The position numbers were made by a program, and so were the translations under genes. The notes beneath the pieces are model-generated. The model saw only the letters and a program-made list of their open reading frames with translations, did not search any database and had not been told where the DNA came from. This document shows, piece by piece, positions 35,579-42,846 of a stretch of DNA of 64,000 nt (positions within the stretch are counted from its first letter, which is position 1; every line of letters starts with the position of its first letter). The stretch covers positions 496,001 to 560,000 of the forward strand of contig CANMKE010000001.1 of NCBI GenBank assembly GCA_947498325.1. The letters are read 5' to 3'. Source of the DNA: an uncultured Persicobacter sp. (lineage in GTDB: Bacteria; Bacteroidota; Bacteroidia; Cytophagales; Cyclobacteriaceae).

Positions 35579-35611
35579 AAAAAAAAGAGCAAGAGGAGTC
35601 CCCTTGCTCTT
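35579..35611 (-). terminator. Rho-independent terminator of tyrS
   Basis: On the minus strand AAGAGCAAGGGG and CCTCTTGCTCTT pair around ACT, followed by a long T run, 21 bases after the stop codon. Confidence 0.85.
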
Positions 35612-35631
35612 AAATATTATTAATGGGAAAA

Positions 35632-36930
35632 TTATTTCACCACCTTCAATAAAAAGTAGTTCTTTTTACCGCGCTGGATCAACAGGTATTTTCCTTGCAA
35701 CAGGTCAAATTCAACAGCAGCATTCGGGTCGCTGATTTTTCCTTTGTTGATGGAAACACCACCGCCGTTAATCATTTTGCGGGCTTCTCCTTTTGACTTG
35801 AAAACCAGACTTTCATAAGCCGCCAAATCAGTAACATTTGGAAGCGCGGCAAAATCTTCTGCCGAAATTTCCGTCTGTGGTACACCCTCAAAAACTGCCA
35901 AAAGTGTATCCTCGTTCAAAGCCGCCAAATCTTCGGTAGTAGATTTACCGAAAAGAATGCCTGATGCCTTAATGGCCATGTCCAATTCTTCCTGTCCGTG
36001 AACCATACGGGTAACTTCTTCAGCCAATCGCTTTTGAAGCACACGGGTATGTGGTGCTTCGTCGTGTTCAGCGATTAATCCGTTGATTGTTGCCTCGTCA
36101 AGGACGGTGAATATTTTGATATTTTTCTTGGCGTCGTCATCAGCAACATTCAACCAGAACTGGTAGAAAGCATAAGGAGACGTGCGCTTAGGATCCAGCC
36201 AAACGGCACCACCTTCGGTTTTACCGAATTTCTGACCGTCAGATTTTAGCAACAATGGGCAAGTTAAAGCAAAAGCCTCACCCTGCGCCTTGCGACGAAC
36301 CAATTCTGTACCTGTAGTAATGTTACCCCACTGGTCCGATCCACCCATCTGAATCTTCACATTGTTGTTTTGGTACAGGTGCAAAAAGTCATATCCTTGC
36401 AATAACTGATAGGTAAACTCAGTGAACGACATACCATCACGAGCTTCACCTGTCAGGCGTTTTTTTACAGAATCCTTAGACATCATGTAGTTCACGGTGA
36501 TGTGCTTTCCGATGTCGCGGGCAAAATCCAAGAAAGAAAAATCCTTCATCCAATCGTAATTGTTCACCAACACAGCCGCATTGTCTGAATCAGAATCGAA
36601 GTCCAAGAACTTCGCCAATTGGTCTTTGATACAGCTGACATTGTGCTGAAGGATCTCCTCGGTTAACAGGTTACGCTCTTCAGATTTTCCCGAAGGGTCA
36701 CCGATCATACCTGTGGCACCACCCACCAAAGCGAAGGGTTTGTGTCCAGCATCCTGAAAGTGTTTTAACAGCATCACGCCAACCAAGTGACCAATATGCA
36801 GGGAATCCGCAGTAGGGTCAATGCCCAAGTATGCAGAAGTCAGCTCTTTCTGCAACTGCTCCTCAGTACCTGGCATAATATCATGAAGCATGCCTCTCCA
36901 GCGTACTTCTTCAACAAAATTTTTTGCCAT
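35632..36930 (-). CDS. tyrS: Tyrosyl-tRNA synthetase
   Basis: 432 residues, class I synthetase. It has the HIGH motif in [14 protein letters not shown], the tyrosine site GGSDQWGNI, and the KMSKS-type loop KFGKTEGGA (Thr in place of the usual Ser). A C-terminal S4-like RNA-binding domain covers about 365-430 ([19 protein letters not shown]). Normal length. A -7 box TATATTTG lies at 36963-36970. It charges tRNA-Tyr in the cytoplasm. Confidence 0.96.
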   Translation of the reverse strand: MAKNFVEEVRWRGMLHDIMPGTEEQLQKELTSAYLGIDPTADSLHIGHLVGVMLLKHFQDAGHKPFALVGGATGMIGDPSGKSEERNLLTEEILQHNVSCIKDQLAKFLDFDSDSDNAAVLVNNYDWMKDFSFLDFARDIGKHITVNYMMSKDSVKKRLTGEARDGMSFTEFTYQLLQGYDFLHLYQNNNVKIQMGGSDQWGNITTGTELVRRKAQGEAFALTCPLLLKSDGQKFGKTEGGAVWLDPKRTSPYAFYQFWLNVADDDAKKNIKIFTVLDEATINGLIAEHDEAPHTRVLQKRLAEEVTRMVHGQEELDMAIKASGILFGKSTTEDLAALNEDTLLAVFEGVPQTEISAEDFAALPNVTDLAAYESLVFKSKGEARKMINGGGVSINKGKISDPNAAVEFDLLQGKYLLIQRGKKNYFLLKVVK

Positions 36931-37525
36931 TATATGTCAAATTTCAAATTATATTCAATGGACAAATATAGCTTTTTTTGACAAACAGCGGCCTATATCG
37001 TGGGCATTATTGCGGAGGGAAGATTTGATTTTTTAGGGGAAATATGGGTTTCGTAATTTAAGTGGTAAGATCGAGGCGGTTTCAGGGGAGGAATGCTGTT
37101 TTGTCCTTTCAGTGTTTGAAATTCTAAGGGTGGGATTAGAGAATACCGATGGACAGGGTGGCAGATGGGCTGATGAATGCTATTGAATACTGAGGTGGTA
37201 GGGGATATAAAAAATGGTGAGTCGTTAGCTGGGTTAAAGCTTGTGTCGTCCTTTTTGAGCGGATTTTGTATGTGCTTTTTTACTGATTAAATCATCGAAT
37301 AGTAAATTTAACAAATAATGGGATACGTTTGTTTTTTGCTGGATTCGTCTGAGAGTTTGATTAAGTGGTTTATTATCAGCTTGGTGGTGGTTTTGGTGCT
37401 TTAAAATAAACAGATTGTTGATGTAATGTTAATGTATAAAATTATCTATTTTATTTGCAAAAAAAGAGATTAGTTAGCCTTGTTTGCATTAAATTATTTA
37501 CTTTTTATATTAAACTTTTCTATTT
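36931..37525. other. 595-base gap with no supported gene
   Basis: It holds the probable tyrS -7 box TATATTTG at 36963-36970 and, towards the right, the upstream region of the membrane protein. The stretch 37010-37400 is G-rich in short runs and AT-rich later; I see no palindrome, tRNA or protein of convincing length. Confidence 0.55.
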
Positions 37526-38179
37526 ATGAGTGCAATTGGTGATTTTATTTTTGAAGCAGGTATTGTTGAGGGGCTTAGCGTGCAGGAAGTCTTCAGAAGA
37601 AAATGTGCACACTTTTATGGGCTGATCCTTGCGATTATTATTGGTGTAACTTTTACATTGATGTCCCTTTGGCAGTTTGAAGGACTTTTTCATATTCCAT
37701 TGGCTGGAACAGTGACTTTTGGAATTGCCTATATTTTTACCCGATTGGGCGCTCACAAGTTCATTAAGTTTTATATGGCCATCATGCCTGTGTTTTATTC
37801 CAATTGGTATGCAGCCTATTTTGCAGATGGATCGACGATCCCCTTTGTGGCTGTTAACCTGTTGAATATCTCCTTTTACGTTTGGACTCCAGTTTTATTC
37901 AATATCAAAACAGAGCGGAAAACGATCTTTTTCGCCTACCTTATTCAGGCGATTATTTCAATGACCTTCATGCAATACTCACCGTTATTTGTTCCTTCGG
38001 CAGGCGTTAATACGACACTTTTGCAGTTTGGGTGGGTGGCACCATTGACCATTTTTGCTTCTTTGTTTTTTGTGATTTCTGGTTCGATTTTATGTGGTGT
38101 ACTTTACAGTAAATCCGATTCAACTTCTGCGGAATTAGCTGAAAAAAAATTACAGACTGAGGCAGCAATGGCGGTTTAA
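37526..38179 (+). CDS. Six-helix membrane protein resembling the sensor part of a signalling protein
   Basis: 217 residues. Six hydrophobic helices at about 30-50, 57-75, 80-98, 104-124, 132-152 and 166-195, followed by a short charged tail TSAELAEKKLQTEAAMAV that looks like the start of a signalling coiled coil. The layout resembles the membrane input domains of Bacteroidota histidine kinases or adenylate cyclases without any output domain. It could be a truncated sensor or a complete small membrane protein. No catalytic motif is visible, and neighbours offer no clue. Confidence 0.6.
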   Translation: MSAIGDFIFEAGIVEGLSVQEVFRRKCAHFYGLILAIIIGVTFTLMSLWQFEGLFHIPLAGTVTFGIAYIFTRLGAHKFIKFYMAIMPVFYSNWYAAYFADGSTIPFVAVNLLNISFYVWTPVLFNIKTERKTIFFAYLIQAIISMTFMQYSPLFVPSAGVNTTLLQFGWVAPLTIFASLFFVISGSILCGVLYSKSDSTSAELAEKKLQTEAAMAV

Positions 38180-38260
38180 ACTTCCAAGATTGGTATTCAA
38201 GCAATCGTTTAGGGTGATTAGCATATATTGATGCTCGGATACCTGCTATTTTCGTTGTAA

Positions 38261-38299
38261 ACAAAAAAGCGACCTGCACTGTGCAAGTCGCTTTTTTGT
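38261..38299 (+). terminator. Rho-independent terminator of the six-helix protein gene
   Basis: AAAAAAGCGACCTGCAC pairs with GTGCAAGTCGCTTTTTT around TGT; A and T runs on both sides make it usable in both directions. Confidence 0.8.
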
Positions 38300-38369
38300 G
38301 TTTCGGGGCAATGGTCGTAGGGTACCGCAAACTATTTGCTTCCGCTATTGGTAAACAGACTAAAAAAAT

Positions 38370-38651
38370 ATGAAAGCAATTTGGAATGGCACAACGATTG
38401 CTGAGAGCGATCAGACCATAGAGGTCGAAGGGAATCAGTATTTCCCCAAATCATCTTTGAAGATGGATTATTTTGAAGAAATCAGCCAACGAACCACCTG
38501 CCCGTGGAAAGGAGAGGCACATTATTACGATGTGAAGGTTGATGGCGAGGTGAACAAAGGTAGTGCGTGGTATTATCCTGACCCGAAACCCAAAGCAGCG
38601 CAAATCAAGGATCATGTGGCGTTTTGGAAAGGGGTGGAGGTTAAACCGTAA
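38370..38651 (+). CDS. DUF427 domain protein
   Basis: 93 residues with the DUF427 pattern: WNGTTIAESD near the start, YFPKSSL, then TTCPWKGEAHYYDV with conserved Cys, Trp, and later WYYPDPKPKAAQIKDHVAFW. The fold is small and soluble; the family's biochemical role is not known. It has no partner gene here and lies between a membrane protein and a degenerate type IX cargo gene. Confidence 0.85.
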   Translation: MKAIWNGTTIAESDQTIEVEGNQYFPKSSLKMDYFEEISQRTTCPWKGEAHYYDVKVDGEVNKGSAWYYPDPKPKAAQIKDHVAFWKGVEVKP

Positions 38652-38654
38652 AAC

Positions 38655-38681
38655 GTAGCGGCAGGGCATGCCTGTCGCTAC
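38655..38681. repeat. 27-base GTAG-headed palindrome
   Basis: GTAGCGGCAGGGCATGCCTG followed by TCGCTAC: near-perfect inverted halves of about 12 bases with GTAG/CTAC ends. Confidence 0.75.
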
Positions 38682-38692
38682 AATGAATCATT

Positions 38693-39141
38693 TTACTCCT
38701 TAATAAATCGTTTCGAATATTGCTTGCCGTGGCTCTTCACAACTACGGTATAAATTCCCGCAGGCAAACCTTCAACCGAATAACTGCTCAATGCCTGATC
38801 AAAAGAGCGGACGTTTTGCCCTGCCGAATTGATGATGCTCACCGCCTCGATCGTAATTTCAGATTTGATCTGAAGGTGGGATTGGGCGGGGTTGGGGTAG
38901 AGGTGGATGGGGGAGATGGCTTTTTCGGTACTCAGGATGAACTCGCCACTTTCCTCGTCAAAGTTTTTATAATAATATTTTGTCCGCTGAACTTGCGTCC
39001 GAATTTTTCGCTTAAAGCAAGTAGTTCTTTTATTTTTTCGGAAGAAATACGCAAAGAATCAACTGAAGATATTTTTTCAATTTGAGCGTGGGTGGGATTG
39101 ATCACCATGAGGGTGAAGAAAAAAGCAAGTAATTGTTTCAT
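38693..39141 (-). pseudogene. Frameshifted secreted protein with a type IX secretion C-terminal domain
   Basis: The first frame (from the ATG at 39141) gives signal peptide MKQLLAFFFTLMVINPTHAQ and FGRKFSGQNIIIK, then a stop at 38932. A second frame that overlaps this region reads KYYYKNFDEESGEFILSTEK and continues through AISPIHLYPNPAQSHLQI to GIYTVVVKSHGKQYSKRFIK and a stop at 38693. The latter is a typical type IX tail (YPNP, then a short beta-rich domain). Adding one A in the AAAA run at about 38970-38975 would join them into one gene of about 149 residues. Either a real inactivating frameshift or a sequencing error. Confidence 0.75.
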
Positions 39142-39217
39142 GATAAAAGTTGCAGGTTGTTGTTTTAATTTAGGATTAAAAAATGATAATATCCTTTTGC
39201 TTTGAAAATTAAGATAC

Positions 39218-39247
39218 AAAAAAACCGCAGAGAAGTCCCTGCGGTTT
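39218..39247 (-). terminator. Rho-independent terminator of pfp
   Basis: On the minus strand AAACCGCAG pairs with CTGCGGTTT around a short loop, followed by seven T, about 40 bases after the stop codon. Confidence 0.85.
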
Positions 39248-39284
39248 AAGTAATTGGTGAACCCGAAGTATGAAAATATTCGGT

Positions 39285-40502
39285 TTATCGCTTCAATATT
39301 TTGTTGAAGTCATAATATTCAGGATTGTCTACGAAAGCTTTGGCTGCTTCGTAGTCCTTTTCGGTAATATAGTGCATTCCGTGATCCAAAACCGCTTGTG
39401 TGTTGGCTGCATGAAGATTCACCAAACGGGCTTTTACGCGACCGTTTTCATCTTCTACATCTTTGAGGAATAATGGTTTTACATCGCCGTTATGATCTAC
39501 GGAAACCATGCATCGTGAATCGCCATTGCTGAACAATTGGTATACTCCGAAGCCCAAAAGGGTACAGTAAGTCAGGTCGTAACCAATAGGCTTGGCACAA
39601 CGCACCTCGAAGCCCAATTCTACTGGACGCATTTTGTTCGGCAAATTCAATTCTTTCACGCGCTTTTGTACCAGATTGGCAAAAACGTGAGATTTTGAAA
39701 TGGCATGAAGCTCTGGGTGGCCGTGGTCGTCCTGAGGGAAATCGATGCCTGAATTATTGATCTCGTCTTCGCTCATGAAATGAAATACGCCTTCAGAAAT
39801 GATCGAAGCACCATATTTCAAGCCCAACAGCTTACGTTTCAGGATGGAAGAAATGTTCAGGCGGATAATATTCTCAAAAGTTACAGGCACATTTTCGAAC
39901 ATTTCAGGGATGATGATCATCGGATAGTGACAGGCCGAGCCGATACCGATGGTCAGGTGGCCAGCTTCGCGTCCCATGGCCGAAAGGATAAACCAGTTTT
40001 GGCTTGTTCGTGCATCTTCCAAAACGGTGTTGGCAATCAGTACCCCTTCATTTTTCGCTGAGTTGTATCCGAAAGTAGGGATTCCCTCAGGTAGCGGAAG
40101 GTCGTTGTCAATCGTTTTTGGAACGTGAATGTTTTGAACCGTCACGTTATTTTCTTCGAGGTATTTACTGATGCGGTTGGCCGTCGAAGCGGTATCGTCA
40201 CCACCAATAGTTACCAGTAGTTTGATGTTGTTCTCTTTGAAAAAGGAAACATTAAGTTTGGTCAAGTCAGGTTTGAATCGACTCATGCGTAGTGCTGAAC
40301 CTCCTCGGGTGTAGATGTCATCAGCGAATTCATAATCGATTTCGTCGATCCTTGTTTCGGTGCTGAAAAGGCCCTTGTAGCCTTCATGCAAACCGATTAC
40401 CCGGTAGCCATTGTTCAGGAAAACTTTTGCTACGGAACTAATCACGGTGTTAATTCCGGGTGCAGGTCCGCCACCACACAAAATTGCAATTGCGTCTTTC
40501 AT
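39285..40502 (-). CDS. pfp: 6-phosphofructokinase, predicted PPi-dependent
   Basis: 405 residues from the ATG at 40502; upstream ATGs at 40523 and 40544 are less likely because the promoter at 40544-40573 overlaps the first. Active-site motifs: GGGPAPGINTVI, GGDDTAST and PKTIDND. In PFKs, GGDG and PGTIDND belong to ATP-dependent enzymes, while Asp in GGDD and Lys in PKTIDND mark PPi-dependent ones; both are present here, so PPi use is inferred. Reaction: fructose 6-phosphate to fructose 1,6-bisphosphate (reversible with PPi). It also shows GREAGHLTIGIG. It lies upstream of its terminator, as a single gene. Confidence 0.9.
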   Translation of the reverse strand: MKDAIAILCGGGPAPGINTVISSVAKVFLNNGYRVIGLHEGYKGLFSTETRIDEIDYEFADDIYTRGGSALRMSRFKPDLTKLNVSFFKENNIKLLVTIGGDDTASTANRISKYLEENNVTVQNIHVPKTIDNDLPLPEGIPTFGYNSAKNEGVLIANTVLEDARTSQNWFILSAMGREAGHLTIGIGSACHYPMIIIPEMFENVPVTFENIIRLNISSILKRKLLGLKYGASIISEGVFHFMSEDEINNSGIDFPQDDHGHPELHAISKSHVFANLVQKRVKELNLPNKMRPVELGFEVRCAKPIGYDLTYCTLLGFGVYQLFSNGDSRCMVSVDHNGDVKPLFLKDVEDENGRVKARLVNLHAANTQAVLDHGMHYITEKDYEAAKAFVDNPEYYDFNKILKR

Positions 40503-40543
40503 ATTTGTTTTTACTTTCAACATTGGCAATATATGCCTGAACA

Positions 40544-40573
40544 CAAATTTAGTGCAATTGTTATTAAAGCAAA
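40544..40573 (-). promoter_or_regulatory. Promoter candidate for pfp
   Basis: On the minus strand TTTG (40570-40573), 18 bases, then TAAATTTG (40544-40551). Spacing is one base shorter than usual. The -33 box overlaps the terminator of the S9 peptidase gene. Confidence 0.45.
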
Positions 40574-40602
40574 AGAAGGCTTCCGATATCGAAAGCCTTC
40601 TT
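40570..40602 (-). terminator. Terminator of the S9 peptidase gene
   Basis: On the minus strand AAGAAGGCTTTCG pairs with CGGAAGCCTTCTT with a small central loop, followed by a short, interrupted T run. Confidence 0.65.
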
Positions 40603-40634
40603 GATTATTTAGTCGAATTGTACCCTTTTTTCAA

Positions 40635-42674
40635 TTATTTTTTCAACCATTGGTCGAGCCACTTGAAATATTCTGTGTGCCAGATCATCCCATTTTGTGG
40701 ATTCAACACCCAGTGTCCTTCTTCAGGGAAGTAAAGGAAACGGGCAGGAATTCCCTTTAACTTTGCCGCTTGGAACGCCTGCATTCCCTGACCTTCCGGT
40801 ACACGGAAATCATGCCCGCCATGAATGACCATCATTGGCGTATCCCAGTTCTGAACGTAGTTCGAAGGGTTGAATTCGGTATAGGCTTTTGGAGGGTTTT
40901 TCTCCCAGTAAGCACCACCCAAATCCCAGTTGGCGAAGAACAATTCTTCCGTGGTGCCATACCATGACTTCATGTCGAACAAGCCACAATGTGAGATGAA
41001 AGCCGAGAAACGACCTTCGTGAATACCTGCCAACATATAGACAGAGTAACCACCATAGGATGCGCCCACACAACCCAAACGGTCGTTATCTACATATGGC
41101 TCTGCGGCTACCGCATCAATCGCCGAAAGGTAATCGTCCATTGGCTGCCCGCCCCAGTCTTTAGAAATATCCTCGTTCCACTTTGTTCCGAAAGAAGGTA
41201 ATCCACGACGGTTAGGAGCGACAACGATATAACCTTGAGCGGCCATTAACTGGAAATTCCAACGGAAAGAGAAAAACTGAGAAACGGCCGATTGTGGACC
41301 ACCTTGACAGTAAAGCAATGCAGGGTATTTCTTGTTCGGATCGAAGTTTGGAGGATAAACCACCCATACCAATTCCTCTTTACCATCCGTAGTTGGTACC
41401 ATTCGTTTTTCAACCTTACCCATTTTCAAATTAGCGAAAATGTCTTTGTTTACTTCGGTCAAAGGCTTTTCTGTTCCTTTTTTGATGTCTACCGTGAATA
41501 GTTCTGGCGCTTCCGACATCGACATTCTTGAACCGATCAACGTCTTGCTGTTCAATTGCGCTACCGAACGGTAATCGTGAACGCCTTCAGTGATCATGCG
41601 AATATTCTTTACATCAGAATCCGCTACATTCTTCGCTAACTTATAATCCCACAACTGAATCGTTGCCTGGTGTCCGGCTACGAAATAGATGTTGCGGTCT
41701 TTTTCTCCCCAAATAAAAGTAGAAACCGTTTCGTCCCAGTCTTTGGTGATATTGGTTTTAGTTTTCGATTTAAAATCATATACTATAATATCATTTTTGT
41801 CTGACTCATAACCATCACGGGCCATGCTCAACCAAGCCAATTTCTGACCATCATTCGAGAAAGTAGGGTGGGTGTCATAACCCATCATGCCTTCAGTGAA
41901 GTTGCTTGTAGTTCCCGTTGCCAATTCGTAAACATACAAATCAGTGTTGGTCGAAACCGCATAATCTTTACCTTCTTTCTTTTTGGTTACATAAACCACT
42001 TTGCTGCCGTCAGGGCTGAAAGTGTAATCTTCCGAACCACCAAATGGTTCCGTTGGGCAATCGAAAGGCTCATTGCCCATGATGTCTTTGGCATTGGTCA
42101 ATTTGTCGTCTTTCAAATCAGCAACAAACACGTGGTTGAAATCCGCATCCGACCAATGATCCCAGTGGCGGTACATCAAATCGTCAATCACTACCGCATT
42201 GGCTTTATCATATTGAGGGTAAAGGTCCGCTGTGGTTTTCTTCAATTTTACAGCAGTGGAATAGGCTACTTTGTCGCCCGTTGGAGCATAGTTGAAAGTA
42301 GAAATGCCACCTTTGACATCTGAGATTTGCTTCAAGCCTGATCCATCGGGCTTGATCTCATGCAACTGACCGCCCATCAAGAAGGCGATGCGCTGACCGT
42401 CGGGTGTCCAGGTCATGGAGTTTGGGCTGCCGGCCAGGTTGATTTTGGTGTCTTTACCGGTTTTGGTGTCTTTGATGAACAGCTCATTCTTGCCGCTGTT
42501 TTTTTCCAAATCATAGTGAACAACACCATAGATCATCGAAGTTCCGTCCGGAGAAACAATGCCACCATTGACACGGCCCAAGTCCCATAGTAATTCCGGG
42601 GTAAGCACGTCTTGTGCGATTGTCATTGAAGCCATGAACAGTGCCATGACCAATAAAAGTCCTTTTTTAAGCAT
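40635..42674 (-). CDS. S9-family prolyl oligopeptidase, dipeptidyl peptidase 5 type
   Basis: 679 residues. Signal peptide ends at MTIAQ (21). Residues 30-410 form a beta-propeller with TolB-like repeats (SPNSMTWTPDGQRIAFL, EDYTFSPDGSKVVYV). The C-terminal alpha/beta hydrolase (420-679) has nucleophile Ser in GASYGGYSV, Asp in GGHDFRVP and His in EEGHWV. The arrangement and DWGGQPMDD match DPP5 of Bacteroidota, which removes dipeptides from short peptides in the periplasm for use as carbon and nitrogen. It is secreted to the periplasm, probably not on the surface. Single gene, adjacent to pfp. Confidence 0.9.
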   Translation of the reverse strand: MLKKGLLLVMALFMASMTIAQDVLTPELLWDLGRVNGGIVSPDGTSMIYGVVHYDLEKNSGKNELFIKDTKTGKDTKINLAGSPNSMTWTPDGQRIAFLMGGQLHEIKPDGSGLKQISDVKGGISTFNYAPTGDKVAYSTAVKLKKTTADLYPQYDKANAVVIDDLMYRHWDHWSDADFNHVFVADLKDDKLTNAKDIMGNEPFDCPTEPFGGSEDYTFSPDGSKVVYVTKKKEGKDYAVSTNTDLYVYELATGTTSNFTEGMMGYDTHPTFSNDGQKLAWLSMARDGYESDKNDIIVYDFKSKTKTNITKDWDETVSTFIWGEKDRNIYFVAGHQATIQLWDYKLAKNVADSDVKNIRMITEGVHDYRSVAQLNSKTLIGSRMSMSEAPELFTVDIKKGTEKPLTEVNKDIFANLKMGKVEKRMVPTTDGKEELVWVVYPPNFDPNKKYPALLYCQGGPQSAVSQFFSFRWNFQLMAAQGYIVVAPNRRGLPSFGTKWNEDISKDWGGQPMDDYLSAIDAVAAEPYVDNDRLGCVGASYGGYSVYMLAGIHEGRFSAFISHCGLFDMKSWYGTTEELFFANWDLGGAYWEKNPPKAYTEFNPSNYVQNWDTPMMVIHGGHDFRVPEGQGMQAFQAAKLKGIPARFLYFPEEGHWVLNPQNGMIWHTEYFKWLDQWLKK

Positions 42675-42792
42675 TAGAAAAAAGTATTAAGGTTGTGATA
42701 ATGACTGTAAAAATACGGCTTTATTTGATGAAAATCGAAGGTTTTGAGTATTTATGCCATTTTATTGCTTCAGGTGTTAGGGTTTTCAGACC

Positions 42793-42823
42793 AAAAAAAG
42801 ACCCCAAGATTTTTCCTGGGGCC
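42793..42823 (-). terminator. Terminator of the outer-membrane receptor-like gene
   Basis: On the minus strand GGCCCCAGG pairs with CTTGGGGTC around AAAAAT, followed by seven T, about 25 bases after the stop codon. Confidence 0.75.
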
Positions 42824-42846
42824 TTCCTTAATTTTTATTCTTTTGA

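Noticed and set aside
38720-39085. 121-codon plus-strand frame opposite the frameshifted type IX gene
   Set aside because: The minus-strand reading gives a signal peptide and a type IX tail; the plus-strand frame shows nothing.
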